64,000 nt of DNA, taken from NCBI RefSeq assembly GCF_016862175.1, contig NZ_BOML01000043.1:282944-346943 (forward strand). Reading direction: 5' to 3'. Below are positions 1-7,853 of this stretch, in pieces. The notes under the pieces were generated by a model. The model searched no databases, was not told the DNA's origin, and saw only the letters and a program-made list of their open reading frames with translations. Made by a program: the position numbers and the translations under genes. Origin of the DNA: Paractinoplanes durhamensis. Lineage in GTDB: Bacteria > Actinomycetota > Actinomycetes > Mycobacteriales > Micromonosporaceae. How positions within the stretch are numbered: position 1 is the stretch's first letter; each line of letters opens with the position of its first letter.

Positions 1-338
1 CCTCGCTCTGCTTACGTGGCGCCGCGCCGCAGTGGGTGCGGGTCCCGTGCCGAGGGTCGAAGCCTTGCTCTGCTTACGTGGCGCCGCGCCGCAGTGGGTG
101 CGGGTCCCGTGCCCGGGGCCGAAGCAAGCCTTGCTCTGCTTGCCTGGCGCCGCGCCGCGGTGGGCGCAGGTTCCGTGCCCAGGGGCGACGTCTTGCTCTG
201 CGTGCCTGGGGTTGCGCCGCGGCGGGGCGCGGGACCTGTGCCCTGGGGTGATGCCTTGCTCTGCTTACCTGGGGGCGCGCCTGCGGTGGGCGGCGGGCTC
301 GATGCGTGGCCATGCCTTGCTTTGCTTACCTGGAGGTG
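1..338. repeat. Tandem minisatellite, 61-68 bp unit
   Basis: About five full units and one partial unit lie head to tail, each starting near CCTTGCTCTGCTTACGTGGC (copies near 1, 62, 130, 192, 254 and 315). The first two units are nearly identical and the later ones diverge, as expected for an array that grows at one side. Every frame across it gives Ala/Pro/Arg low-complexity peptide, so I do not call a gene. The array may continue left of the window. From 339 to 593 I see nothing recognisable. Confidence 0.85.
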
Positions 339-593
339 CTGATTGCCCAGCGGCTCCACGCTCAGAGGTGGTGGATCAGGGCGGTTTTGCGAGCTTCGTC
401 CCAGGTGTGCCGCTCGCTTTCGCTTTCGCGGCCTCTCGTGCTGTGCCGACTCGTGGATCTTGAAGATCTACCGCACGGTTTGCACCGCAATTCCACATGA
501 TCGCGCTGACCTCGGCCGCCCAAGGTGGACAAATGCGGTATGTCGGGTGCGGCCGGTCAATGCGCTGGCTCTCGGCGCGACTCGGTGGTGGCC

Positions 594-624
594 AAAGGCC
601 CGGCGGCGTGGCCGCCGGGCCTTT
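594..624 (-). terminator. Hairpin terminator of the secreted protein gene
   Basis: A perfect GGCCCGGCGGC / GCCGCCGGGCC stem with a 3-base loop, flanked by AAA and TTT, sits 10 bases past the stop of the minus-strand gene at 634. It reads as an intrinsic terminator, though the U-run is short. Confidence 0.65.
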
Positions 625-633
625 GCGTTGTGG

Positions 634-1359
634 TCAGGCTCGGTGCTGGAGCTTTCGGACGGCGGCGATGGTGATGGCGTTCGTCTCCTGCGGGGTGGTC
701 TGCGGGACGCCGATCAGCATGATCGTGAGGGCCACGCCGCGGTGGGCGACCGAGATCATCTTGCCGTGGACCGTCAGGCCGACGTTCGGGAGCTTGGCCG
801 TGAAGGTCAGGCCGGCGGCCGCGTCGCCGAGGCGGGGGACGCGCAGCGGGGCGATGTTCAGGCGGATCTGCTGGCCTGCGGTCGGCATGTTCACCAGGAC
901 CGTGGGGCAGCGGCGGGCGGCGGAGGCCACTCCGGTGACGATCTCGTGGGCGGCGCGCGGGCCGGTCCGGGCCAGGGACTCGAAGAGCATCGGGCCGCCG
1001 CCGGCCTTGGTGAACGCTACGCCTGCGGCCTCGGAGCTCTGGGCGCCGGCGCTGTGGGCGATCTTCTGGTCGCAGATGTCGGCGTCGGTGTTGATGTCGG
1101 CCATCATCGACAATCCGCCGCCGTCGGCCATCAGCTCATAGCCGCGCGGCAGGTCGTTCGGGGCGAGCAGGGCGGCCGTCAGTCGCTTCGGCCGGGGCGC
1201 GACGGCCACGGGTGCGAGCGCGGGCGTGGATGCCGACGCGGTCGCTCCGGCCGGGGCGGACGTGGCCGGCGATGCGAGGGCCGGCACGGGCGCCGCGAGC
1301 GCCACACAGGTGGTGGCGGCGACGGCAAGCCTGACTGATTTGTACCCAATGTTCCGCAT
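634..1359 (-). CDS. Secreted protein of unknown function
   Basis: A 241-residue protein. Residues 1-29 form a signal peptide (Lys/Arg near the N-terminus, a hydrophobic Ala/Val core, and an ALA-S cleavage-type end). An Ala/Thr-rich linker follows, then a globular domain beginning around LLAPNDLPRGY. This resembles small sensor-like or lipoprotein-like domains common in actinomycetes, but I cannot name a family. There is no lipobox cysteine, so it is probably released. I chose the ATG at 1359 because it starts the signal peptide; the frame stays open upstream only through the GC-rich minisatellite. A hairpin terminator follows the gene. No function is assigned. Confidence 0.75.
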   Translation of the reverse strand: MRNIGYKSVRLAVAATTCVALAAPVPALASPATSAPAGATASASTPALAPVAVAPRPKRLTAALLAPNDLPRGYELMADGGGLSMMADINTDADICDQKIAHSAGAQSSEAAGVAFTKAGGGPMLFESLARTGPRAAHEIVTGVASAARRCPTVLVNMPTAGQQIRLNIAPLRVPRLGDAAAGLTFTAKLPNVGLTVHGKMISVAHRGVALTIMLIGVPQTTPQETNAITIAAVRKLQHRA

Positions 1360-1516
1360 TTCTGTACGGTATCGCGGGGCTGCGCTGCGATCGGGGAGAT
1401 CGCCGCCGCCGCGAGACGGGTGGCCCCGAGCGGGTGACTGCGGGCTGACGATGGCGACTTGGCGTTTGCGGCCGGCGGGTCGGGCCGGCGGGTCGGGCCG
1501 GGGAGGGCCAGGGGCG

Positions 1517-1662
1517 GCGAGTGCGGGGCGAGTGCGGGGCGAGTGCGGGGCGAGTGCGGGGCGAGTGCGGGTGGGCGAGTGCGGGGCGAGTGCGGGTGGG
1601 CGAGTGCGGGGGGCGAGTGCGGGGGCGAGTGCGGGGGCGAGTGCGGGGGCGAGTGCGGGGGC
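1517..1662. repeat. Minisatellite, 12 copies of CGAGTGCGGG
   Basis: Twelve copies of CGAGTGCGGG are separated by 1-4 G/T bases, giving periods of 11-14 bp. The spacing irregularity lies only in the G-run. It sits about 160 bp upstream of the start of the minus-strand secreted protein gene. The G-runs on this strand could form G-quadruplexes. It is not coding. Confidence 0.85.
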
Positions 1663-2213
1663 CGGCGGGTGCGGGTCGGTGGGGCGAGGTCCGGTGTAGA
1701 GGTGATCGCCGGCCGGCCGCGAGGTTTGCCGGCCGGCGATCGGTCTCTGGCGAAGACGGTGAGTCTTCGGACGACCCACCCGCCTGCCGGATCTGGGCAA
1801 GCCGGCTGACGGGTGGGTCGGGCTTGACGGTCGCCCGGCGCTTCTGGGTGTCAGGCAGCGTTCGCTGTGTGTCAGGCAGCGCTCGGGTCATGCGCCGGGC
1901 GACCGGGTCTGGGTGGGCGCCGTCCCCCGCGCCGATCGCGCCGGGTGTCGCCGGTGAAGCTGGTGGGGTGGGGAGCGCCGGCCGGCCGGGTGGAGCGGGG
2001 GTGCTGGCCGGCCGGGTGGCGCTTGTGGGGGTTTTGGTGGCGACGGCAGCCCGCGCGGGGGGTCGGCGCTCGGGATGCCGTCGCCACGGTGGGGGTGGGC
2101 ATTTCACCGCCGTGGTCCTGTTTGTCCACTCCTTCCTGGTGCAAAAGGGCACGGCGGAGCCAACGGTGGAATGCATGGGGTTCGGTTTCAGGGCCGCTCG
2201 GCGCGGCGTCGGG
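1663..2213. other. Non-coding gap with two inverted repeats
   Basis: I see no gene here. There is a perfect 13-bp inverted repeat GATCGCCGGCCGG (1704-1716 and 1729-1741, 12-base loop). A second has arms GACCCACCCG (1773-1782) and CGGGTGGGTC (1810-1819). A short direct repeat TGTCAGGCAGCG occurs around 1850-1880. The hairpins could be terminators or transcript-stability elements, but neither has a U-run. Confidence 0.5.
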
Positions 2214-3404
2214 TCAGCGGGTGCAGGCGAAGTGGTCGGCTATGCGGCGCAGGGCGACGATGGTTTCGCGGTCGCGGCGCTCGTCGTCCTGGGTCGGCCA
2301 GGCACTGCACTTGACGATCACTACGTCGGCTGACGGGTCGATGTAGAGGTATTGGCCGTGGACGCCCAGTGCGGTGTAGGCGTCGAAGGCGGTGCTTCCC
2401 AGCGTCCACCACTGGTTGGCGTAGCCGTAGTGCGAGTAGCCGCTGGGGCCCAGGTTGCCGACCGCCAGCTGGGGGAGGTCGTTGCCGCGGCTGCGGCGGA
2501 CCCAGTCCTTCGGTACCACCTGGCGACCGGCGACCACGCCGTCGTGGGCCATCAGCAGGCCCAGGCGGGCCACGTCGCGGGCGGTGGCGTTGAACGAGCC
2601 GGCCCCCAGGGCGGTGCGGGGGCGGGCCCGGGTCAGCCAGTAGTAGGCGTCCCGGTCGGCGCCCAGGTGGCGCCACAGCCGGTCGGCCGCGTAGGACGCC
2701 AGCGACTCGCCGGTCGCGGCCTCCAGGATCCAGCCGATGACCTGGGCGTCCAGGGTGGAGTAGTTGAATGCCGCGCCGGCCGGGGCCCGGCGGCGGGCCG
2801 ACTTGACCACCTCGGCCAGGTCGCCGCCGCCCATCGCGGCCTGCTCGAAGCGCTTGATGTCGCTGTCGGGGACGTCCCAGGCCTCCAGGTCGCCGACGCC
2901 GCTGGTCATGGTGAGCAGCTCGGCGAGGGTGACCTCTTCGTAGGCCGAGCCCAGGAAGTCTTTGCGGTAGTCGACGACCCGGTCGTGGACGCCGTCGATG
3001 GCGCCCTCGGCGATGGCGATGCCGACGAGGAGTGAGGTGACCGACTTGGAGATCGAGAAGAGCTGCATCCGGACGCGCGGGCCGGCGAACGCGCCGGGGT
3101 AGTACTCGTGGATGACGCGGCCGTGGTGGAGCACCACGAACGCGGTGGTGTTGGTGTGCCGGTGCAGGTCGGCGAGGGTGTGGTCGCGGCCCTCGAAGCG
3201 GTAGGTCAGGTCGAGGCGGTGCGGGTCGAGAGGCAGGGGCCGGTGCACGATGCCGCGGGTGACCCGCTCGGTCGGCATCAGCCAGTTCATGTGGGTGAAG
3301 GTGAATTCGCTGAACGGCCGGCGCATCAGCAGGTCACCCTGTCGGTCCCACCACGAGGGCGGTTTGGCCGCGCGCGGTGCGGGCCTTTCCGTGGTGCTGG
3401 TCAT
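2214..3404 (-). CDS. Serine hydrolase, beta-lactamase fold, NylB-like
   Basis: A 396-residue enzyme of the class C beta-lactamase / 6-aminohexanoate-dimer hydrolase superfamily. The SxxK motif is Ser117-Ile-Ser-Lys120 and the second catalytic tyrosine is Tyr215 (YST). This matches the spacing of NylB-type hydrolases (Ser112/Lys115/Tyr215). The C-terminal part has the GxHGQYLYIDP strand that replaces KTG in this group. It probably hydrolyses an amide or ester; the natural substrate cannot be told from sequence. There is no signal peptide, so it should be cytoplasmic. Its start lies 4 bases after the stop of the upstream gene at 3409, so the two are cotranscribed. Confidence 0.88.
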   Translation of the reverse strand: MTSTTERPAPRAAKPPSWWDRQGDLLMRRPFSEFTFTHMNWLMPTERVTRGIVHRPLPLDPHRLDLTYRFEGRDHTLADLHRHTNTTAFVVLHHGRVIHEYYPGAFAGPRVRMQLFSISKSVTSLLVGIAIAEGAIDGVHDRVVDYRKDFLGSAYEEVTLAELLTMTSGVGDLEAWDVPDSDIKRFEQAAMGGGDLAEVVKSARRRAPAGAAFNYSTLDAQVIGWILEAATGESLASYAADRLWRHLGADRDAYYWLTRARPRTALGAGSFNATARDVARLGLLMAHDGVVAGRQVVPKDWVRRSRGNDLPQLAVGNLGPSGYSHYGYANQWWTLGSTAFDAYTALGVHGQYLYIDPSADVVIVKCSAWPTQDDERRDRETIVALRRIADHFACTR

Positions 3405-3408
3405 CTAG

Positions 3409-4296
3409 TCACTCCCCGTGCTCGATCGGTTGCGTAGCGCCTTCGAACAGTTCACGAAGAGCGGGGCCATGTGGTTCATCGACCGGCTCGAGGTAGCTGT
3501 TCATCATGGCCAGGATCGCCATGCCGGCCAGGTTGTCGGTGGGCCCGTCGCCGAGCACGCCGGCACCGGGATCGCCGAGGTGCCGAATGGCGAACCCCTC
3601 GGTCATGGCAGCCAGGATGTTAGTGAACTGCTCAAGGGTGATGCCGTTGCGCAACCGGAAGCCGCGGGCGGCGATGGTCTGCTCGTAGACCTTCATCCAG
3701 GGCTCGAGAGCACCCGCGTAGTTGTTGGCGATCGCGTCGTGGATGCCGTCGTTGCGGTCGGCCGTCGCGCAGACGACCAGCTGCAGGCGGAACAGGGGCA
3801 TCCGGCAGACCGCGAGGATCTCGTGGAAGGCGGCCCGGTGCACGGCGTCGACGAAGCTGTCGTCGGTCGCCAGCCAGTCGCCGCGCGTCTCGAGCTCGGC
3901 GCCGTACTGCGGGTCGTAGTTCATCGCGTGGAACAGGAACGCCAGCAGGTCGTTCAGATAGTCGTCGTGGCTCGCCCAGGTCGATCTGTACGGACCGGTG
4001 CCACGCTGGCGCAGGAACGGCGGCTCGAGCTCGGCCACCTCCCGGGACAACGCGCGCTCCGACAAGAAGTTCAGACCTGACCAGTACTCCTTGCGTCCGT
4101 CACTCCTCGGGGCGACCTCCTTGGGCGCACCGAGGTTTCGTTCGACGAGATTGGCCCCCGCCTTGAGGTAGGAAGCCACCTTGAGCGAGTTGACGAGCGC
4201 GGCGCGGGTGGACTCCCGGACACCCTTCACTCGGGTGACGATGCCGGAAAAGTCCTGGCTGTAAGGATAAGGCAGGTCTTTCTTGCCGTACGTCAT
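3409..4296 (-). CDS. Protein with a TetR-like C-terminal region
   Basis: A 295-residue protein. The second half, with the stretch RNGITLEQFTNILAAMTEGFAIRHL, looks like the ligand-binding C-terminal domain of TetR-family proteins. The first 100 residues show no convincing TetR helix-turn-helix, and the protein is longer than the usual 190-230 residues. It may be a divergent regulator or a ligand-binding protein that has lost DNA binding. It is the first gene of a two-gene unit with the NylB-like hydrolase, so it may sense that enzyme's substrate. Palindromes GTGCGCAC and GCACGTGC lie just upstream (4331-4342). Confidence 0.7.
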   Translation of the reverse strand: MTYGKKDLPYPYSQDFSGIVTRVKGVRESTRAALVNSLKVASYLKAGANLVERNLGAPKEVAPRSDGRKEYWSGLNFLSERALSREVAELEPPFLRQRGTGPYRSTWASHDDYLNDLLAFLFHAMNYDPQYGAELETRGDWLATDDSFVDAVHRAAFHEILAVCRMPLFRLQLVVCATADRNDGIHDAIANNYAGALEPWMKVYEQTIAARGFRLRNGITLEQFTNILAAMTEGFAIRHLGDPGAGVLGDGPTDNLAGMAILAMMNSYLEPVDEPHGPALRELFEGATQPIEHGE

Positions 4297-4415
4297 GAGC
4301 TGATTGTTGTCCGAATCCCGGCCAACTCAAGTGCGCACGTGCGTAGTACTCGGAGGCTAGGACTCTGGACATTTAGGTATTCGAAAAAATAGCTATTAGT
4401 GAGCGTTCAATTACG

Positions 4416-4643
4416 CTACGAAATCGTACGCTCCTGACGGCGCCGTTCGCGCTGCTCCTGGGAGTATCGCTTGCGGGTCGCAAGATCACGCTTCCATTGT
4501 TCGCGCGCGCTCTCGTCGCAGCCTTGCACGGCACCCTGGGTCTGCGCAGGCCCGATCAGCGACCGGAAGAACCAGTTGTCAAAAGTGTCGTGGAACCACC
4601 GGCCGATCCGGCTGCGCTCGACGCCGCGGTTGTCCTTGACCAT
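4416..4643 (-). CDS. Small basic protein divergent from OhrR-type regulator
   Basis: A 75-residue hydrophilic protein. It has an aromatic patch (RWFHDTFDNWFFRSLIG, residues 15-31), one cysteine at 42, and a strongly charged Arg/Gln/Glu tail. I do not recognise a family. The ATG at 4643 is preceded by GGAGG with 5-base spacing; the ATG at 4655 is an alternative but has no ribosome site. Its promoter overlaps the palindrome at 4654-4688 shared with the regulator gene, so it is probably under that regulator's control. Confidence 0.6.
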   Translation of the reverse strand: MVKDNRGVERSRIGRWFHDTFDNWFFRSLIGPAQTQGAVQGCDESAREQWKRDLATRKRYSQEQRERRRQERTIS

Positions 4644-4653
4644 GCCCGCCTCC

Positions 4654-4688
4654 ATAGTTTGTGCACCAACTGTTGGTGTACCAACTAT
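4654..4688. promoter_or_regulatory. OhrR/MarR-type palindromic operator
   Basis: Two 17-base arms, ATAGTTTGTGCACCAAC and GTTGGTGTACCAACTAT, flank one base and match at 15 of 17 positions. The inner CACCAACTGTTGGTG is perfect. It lies between the divergent 75-residue gene and the MarR-family gene, 36 bases before the latter's start. It is AT-richer than its surroundings, as expected of a promoter-operator. Confidence 0.8.
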
Positions 4689-4724
4689 CGGTAGGATGGG
4701 CTCGAACTGAAGGGGGACGGGCAT

Positions 4725-5156
4725 TTGAGTGACCAGGATCCGCTCGCGCTGGAGGAACAGGTCTGCTTCGCGCTGTCCGTCGCCGCCCGCAGCGTCGTCG
4801 CCGTCTACCGCCCGCTGCTCGAGCCGATGGGCCTCACCCACCCGCAATACCTCGTGATGCTGGCCCTCTGGCAATACTCCCCGGTCTCCGTCCGCCGCCT
4901 CTCCGACCTGCTGCAACTCGACCCGGGCACGCTGTCGCCGCTGCTCAAACGGCTGGAGGCGATCGGCTACCTGCGGCGCGAGCGCAAGGCCGGCGACGAG
5001 CGCAGCCTGGCCATCACCCTCACCGAGACCGGCCGGGCCCTGCGGGCCGACGCCGAGAAGATCCCGCCGGCGGTGGTCGAGCGCCTGGACATGCCGATCG
5101 AGGATTTACGTACGCTCCATGCCGCGCTCACCCGGGTGATTGCCGCGGCCAAGTAG
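4725..5156 (+). CDS. MarR-family regulator, OhrR type
   Basis: A 143-residue winged-helix regulator. Cys14 in the EEQVCFALSVAAR stretch and the GLTHPQYLVMLALW helix match one-Cys OhrR proteins, where oxidation of this cysteine by organic peroxide releases DNA. The HTH and wing (about 55-100) read LSDLLQLDPGTLSPLLKRLEAIG then the wing with DERS. The start is TTG at 4725 after AGGGGG. No ohr peroxidase gene is adjacent, so the regulated target is probably the divergent small gene and itself, with the nuclease-fold gene 11 bases downstream. Confidence 0.85.
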   Translation: MSDQDPLALEEQVCFALSVAARSVVAVYRPLLEPMGLTHPQYLVMLALWQYSPVSVRRLSDLLQLDPGTLSPLLKRLEAIGYLRRERKAGDERSLAITLTETGRALRADAEKIPPAVVERLDMPIEDLRTLHAALTRVIAAAK

Positions 5157-5167
5157 AACTGAGGGCG

Positions 5168-6280
5168 ATGAGGATCGCCGCCTTCAACGTGGAAAACCTG
5201 TTCAACCGCGCCCGCGCGCTCGACCAGCGCACCTGGGCCGCCGGCCGGCCGATCCTCGAGGCCTACCAGCGGCTCTGCACCCACCTCGAAGAGGTCGCCT
5301 ACACCGACGAGGTCAAGCGGGACATCCTTCGTGAGCTGGGCAAACTCGGGCTGCGCAACAGCGACCAGGCCCGGTTCGCCCGGCTGCGGCAGAACCGCGG
5401 GCGGCTGCTGCGCCGCTCCCGGGACGGGACGGTCACCGTGATCGCCGGTGGTCGCGCCGACTGGATCGGCTGGGCCGAGCTCACCACCGACCGCTGCGAC
5501 GAACTGGCGCTCACCCACACCGCGCGGGTTCTCACCGATGTCGGCGCGGACATCGTCGGGGTTATCGAGGCGGAGAGCCGGTTCGCGCTCAAGCGGTTCG
5601 CCGACGCCGGGGTGGTGCTGGCCGGGCGGCCGCGCTATCCGCACGTGATGGTGGTGGACGGCAACGACGAGCGCGGCATCGACGTCGGGGTGCTGGCCGC
5701 GGCCGGGTTCCCGCTGGTCGGGCAGCGCAGCCACGTCGACGACGTGGACCAGGTGGGGCGGGTGTTCAGCCGGGACTGCGCCGAATACCACTTCCGCACC
5801 CCGGCCGGCCGGACGGTCGCGGTTCTGGTCAACCATTTCAAGAGCAAGGGGTACGGCGGGAAGCTCGCGTCGGACGCCATCCGGCGGCGCCAGGCGGTCC
5901 GGGTCGCCGACATCTACCGGGGCTTGATCGCCGAGGGGATCGAGAACGTGGCGATCGTCGGCGACCTCAACGACACCCCGGACAGCGAGCCGCTGCAGCC
6001 ACTCACGGTGGAAAGCGACCTGCGGGACATATCCGAGCATCCGGCATTCGAGGACAACGGACGACCCGGAACGTACGGCTATTGCACCGCTCGCACCAAG
6101 CTCGACTACGTGTTGCTCTCGCCGGCGCTGTGGGCCGTCACCACCGGCGGCGGAATCTTCCGCCGCGGCGTGTGGGGCGGCCGCCGAGGCAAGCTGTGGC
6201 CGATCTACGAGACGATGACCAGCGCGGTCCACGCCGGCTCCGACCACGCCGCGATCTACGCGGACCTGGACCTCGACTGA
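5168..6280 (+). CDS. Endonuclease/exonuclease/phosphatase family protein
   Basis: A 370-residue protein of the EEP (DNase I-like) superfamily. Visible family motifs are FNVENLF at the N-terminus, a metal-binding Glu in VGVIEAE, NHFKSKG in the middle, VGDLNDTPDSEP with the catalytic Asp/Asn, and a terminal GSDHAAI. The substrate could be DNA, a phospholipid head group or another phosphodiester. There is no signal peptide. It follows the OhrR-type gene by 11 bases and is likely in its operon. The gene ends just before a 9-bp minisatellite and a hairpin. Confidence 0.85.
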   Translation: MRIAAFNVENLFNRARALDQRTWAAGRPILEAYQRLCTHLEEVAYTDEVKRDILRELGKLGLRNSDQARFARLRQNRGRLLRRSRDGTVTVIAGGRADWIGWAELTTDRCDELALTHTARVLTDVGADIVGVIEAESRFALKRFADAGVVLAGRPRYPHVMVVDGNDERGIDVGVLAAAGFPLVGQRSHVDDVDQVGRVFSRDCAEYHFRTPAGRTVAVLVNHFKSKGYGGKLASDAIRRRQAVRVADIYRGLIAEGIENVAIVGDLNDTPDSEPLQPLTVESDLRDISEHPAFEDNGRPGTYGYCTARTKLDYVLLSPALWAVTTGGGIFRRGVWGGRRGKLWPIYETMTSAVHAGSDHAAIYADLDLD

Positions 6281-6354
6281 GCGACGGCGAAACCGGCCGC
6301 GTCGCCGCAACCGCGACGACTGCGCTGCGCTGGCCGCTTCGCGCTGGCCGCCTC

Positions 6355-6483
6355 GTGTTGACCATGTTGATCGTGTTGACCATGTTGATCGCGTTGACCA
6401 TGTTGATCGCGTTGATCGCGTTGATCGCGTTGATCGCGTTGATCGCGTTGATCGCGTTGATCGCGTTGATCGCGTTGATCGCG
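6355..6483. repeat. 9-bp minisatellite GTTGATCGC, about 14 copies
   Basis: Nearly perfect contiguous copies of GTTGATCGC, with GTTGACCAT variants at the left side. There are no spacers, so this is not a CRISPR. One frame from an ATG at 6364 would read (Leu-Ile-Ala)n, but it has no ribosome site. It lies in the gap between the nuclease-fold gene and the convergent galactanase gene. Confidence 0.9.
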
Positions 6484-6491
6484 GCGGGCGC

Positions 6492-6541
6492 CTTTACGCC
6501 GCGCCGTTGGGGCTGGGGAGCGACGCCGGCGCGGCGTAAGG
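6492..6541. terminator. Hairpin between convergent genes
   Basis: CTTTACGCCGCGCC pairs with GGCGCGGCGTAAGG around a 22-base loop, one mismatch in 14. It lies between the stops of two convergent genes and probably ends transcription from one or both sides. There is no strong U-run. Confidence 0.45.
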
Positions 6542-6605
6542 GGGGTCCGCCGCGCCGGCGTCTGCTCTCATGGCCGTCGGAAGGATCGCGGCCGTCGGAA
6601 GGCTC

Positions 6606-7745
6606 TTATGGCCTTCGGTAGGCCCGGATGGATGGCAGGGCCTGGCCGGTGAAGTCGAACTGGGTGAGGTTGTCGTTCGACGCCTCGGCTCCTGGCTGCC
6701 AGCCGACGCCGGGGATCCACTCCGGCTCCCAGGCCAGGAAGCCCAGGCCCCGGCCGTCCGGCACCTGCTTCAGGACGTCTCGGACGGCCTCGTAGAAGCC
6801 GGCCTGGCCGGCCGGCGTGGCCGGGAAGCGGTCGGCGTCGGGGAGGATCGTGTCGGGGCCGACGATGTTGCCTCGGCCGTCGCCGTCCTCGAAGGTCCAT
6901 GGGTAGGACAGCTCGGCGATCAGCACCGGCTTGTCGTAGCGGGCCACCGAGTCGATCAGGTTGGCCTGCAGTTCGGCGAGGGAGCCGTGCCACATCGGGT
7001 AGTACGACTGGCCGATGATGTCGAACGGCACGCCGTACGTGGTGATGTTGTCGTAGAACCACCGGGTGTCGCCCATTTTTCCGCCGCGGTCGATGTGCAG
7101 CACGATCTTGGCGTTGGGCTGGCCCTCCCGCGCGCCCTTGATGCCGGCCTTGAGCAGGTCGGTGAAGGACTGCCACTGCTGGGTGCCGTCCGGCAGGTAG
7201 AGCTGGCCGACCGGCCACAGGATGCCGGCGGTGATCTCGTTGCCGATCTGGATCATGTCGACCGGGGTGCCCTGGCGGGCGAAGTCGCGCAGCAGGTCGC
7301 GGGTGTACGTGCGGATCTTGGTGAGCAGGCCGGGCAGGTCGGTCGGCCAGCTCGCCGGGATCGGCTGCTTTCCGGGGTCGGCCCAGAAGTCGGCGTAGTG
7401 CGGGTCGAGCAGGATCTTCAGGCCGGCCCGCTTGGCCCGTTTGGCCAGCGCGAGCGCGCGGGCCTTGTCGCTGTAGCCGTCCGGCGGGTCGACCCAGACG
7501 CGCAGCCGGATGTAGTTGGCGCCCTGCGCGGCGAAGATCTGCTCGGCCGGGCGGACCCGGCCGGCCAGGTCGCGGTAGCGGACCCCGGCCTCCTCCAGCT
7601 GGGGGAGGAAGGACAGGTCGGCGCCGCGCACCGACAGCGTGCTGCCGTGGTGGCCGGACGCCTGGGCGACGGACGGGAGAAGGGTGGCGAACGCGAGACC
7701 GCCGGCGCCGGCGAGCAGCGAACGGCGACTGAGAGTCGAGGACAT
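6606..7745 (-). CDS. GH53 arabinogalactan endo-beta-1,4-galactanase
   Basis: A 379-residue secreted enzyme that cuts beta-1,4-galactan side chains of pectin. The N-terminus is a Tat signal (SRRSLL, hydrophobic core, cleavage near residue 30). The GH53 fold shows GADLSFLPQLEEAG, NYIRLRVWVDP, the acid/base Glu170 in QIGNE, and the nucleophile Glu278 in VLIAELSYPW. Length is normal for a catalytic domain without a binding module. It is divergent from a LacI-family gene, and the palindrome GTGAGCGCTCAC lies 32 bases upstream of the start. Repression by that LacI protein until galacto-oligosaccharides appear is the likely control. Confidence 0.92.
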   Translation of the reverse strand: MSSTLSRRSLLAGAGGLAFATLLPSVAQASGHHGSTLSVRGADLSFLPQLEEAGVRYRDLAGRVRPAEQIFAAQGANYIRLRVWVDPPDGYSDKARALALAKRAKRAGLKILLDPHYADFWADPGKQPIPASWPTDLPGLLTKIRTYTRDLLRDFARQGTPVDMIQIGNEITAGILWPVGQLYLPDGTQQWQSFTDLLKAGIKGAREGQPNAKIVLHIDRGGKMGDTRWFYDNITTYGVPFDIIGQSYYPMWHGSLAELQANLIDSVARYDKPVLIAELSYPWTFEDGDGRGNIVGPDTILPDADRFPATPAGQAGFYEAVRDVLKQVPDGRGLGFLAWEPEWIPGVGWQPGAEASNDNLTQFDFTGQALPSIRAYRRP

Positions 7746-7776
7746 ATCGATGGACCTTCCAGTCCGGTGGAAGACT

Positions 7777-7788
7777 GTGAGCGCTCAC
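7777..7788. promoter_or_regulatory. LacI-family operator 1
   Basis: A perfect 12-bp palindrome GTGAGCGCTCAC (within CTGTGAGCGCTCACGG) lies between the divergent galactanase and LacI genes. An identical copy lies just after the LacI gene at 8915. Confidence 0.85.
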
Positions 7789-7853
7789 GGTGCTCTGCCC
7801 ACCATGGAATGTCAAGGGCGGTATCGTGCCCTGCAAGATCGGAGGTTGTAGTG

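Noticed and set aside
1..1662. CRISPR-like arrays
   Set aside because: Units are contiguous, with no unique spacers, and no cas genes occur in the window.
6361..6621. A peptide with (Leu-Ile-Ala) repeats that could be a membrane helix
   Set aside because: It arises from the 9-bp repeat, has no ribosome site or promoter close by, and ends in Arg/Pro-rich read-through.
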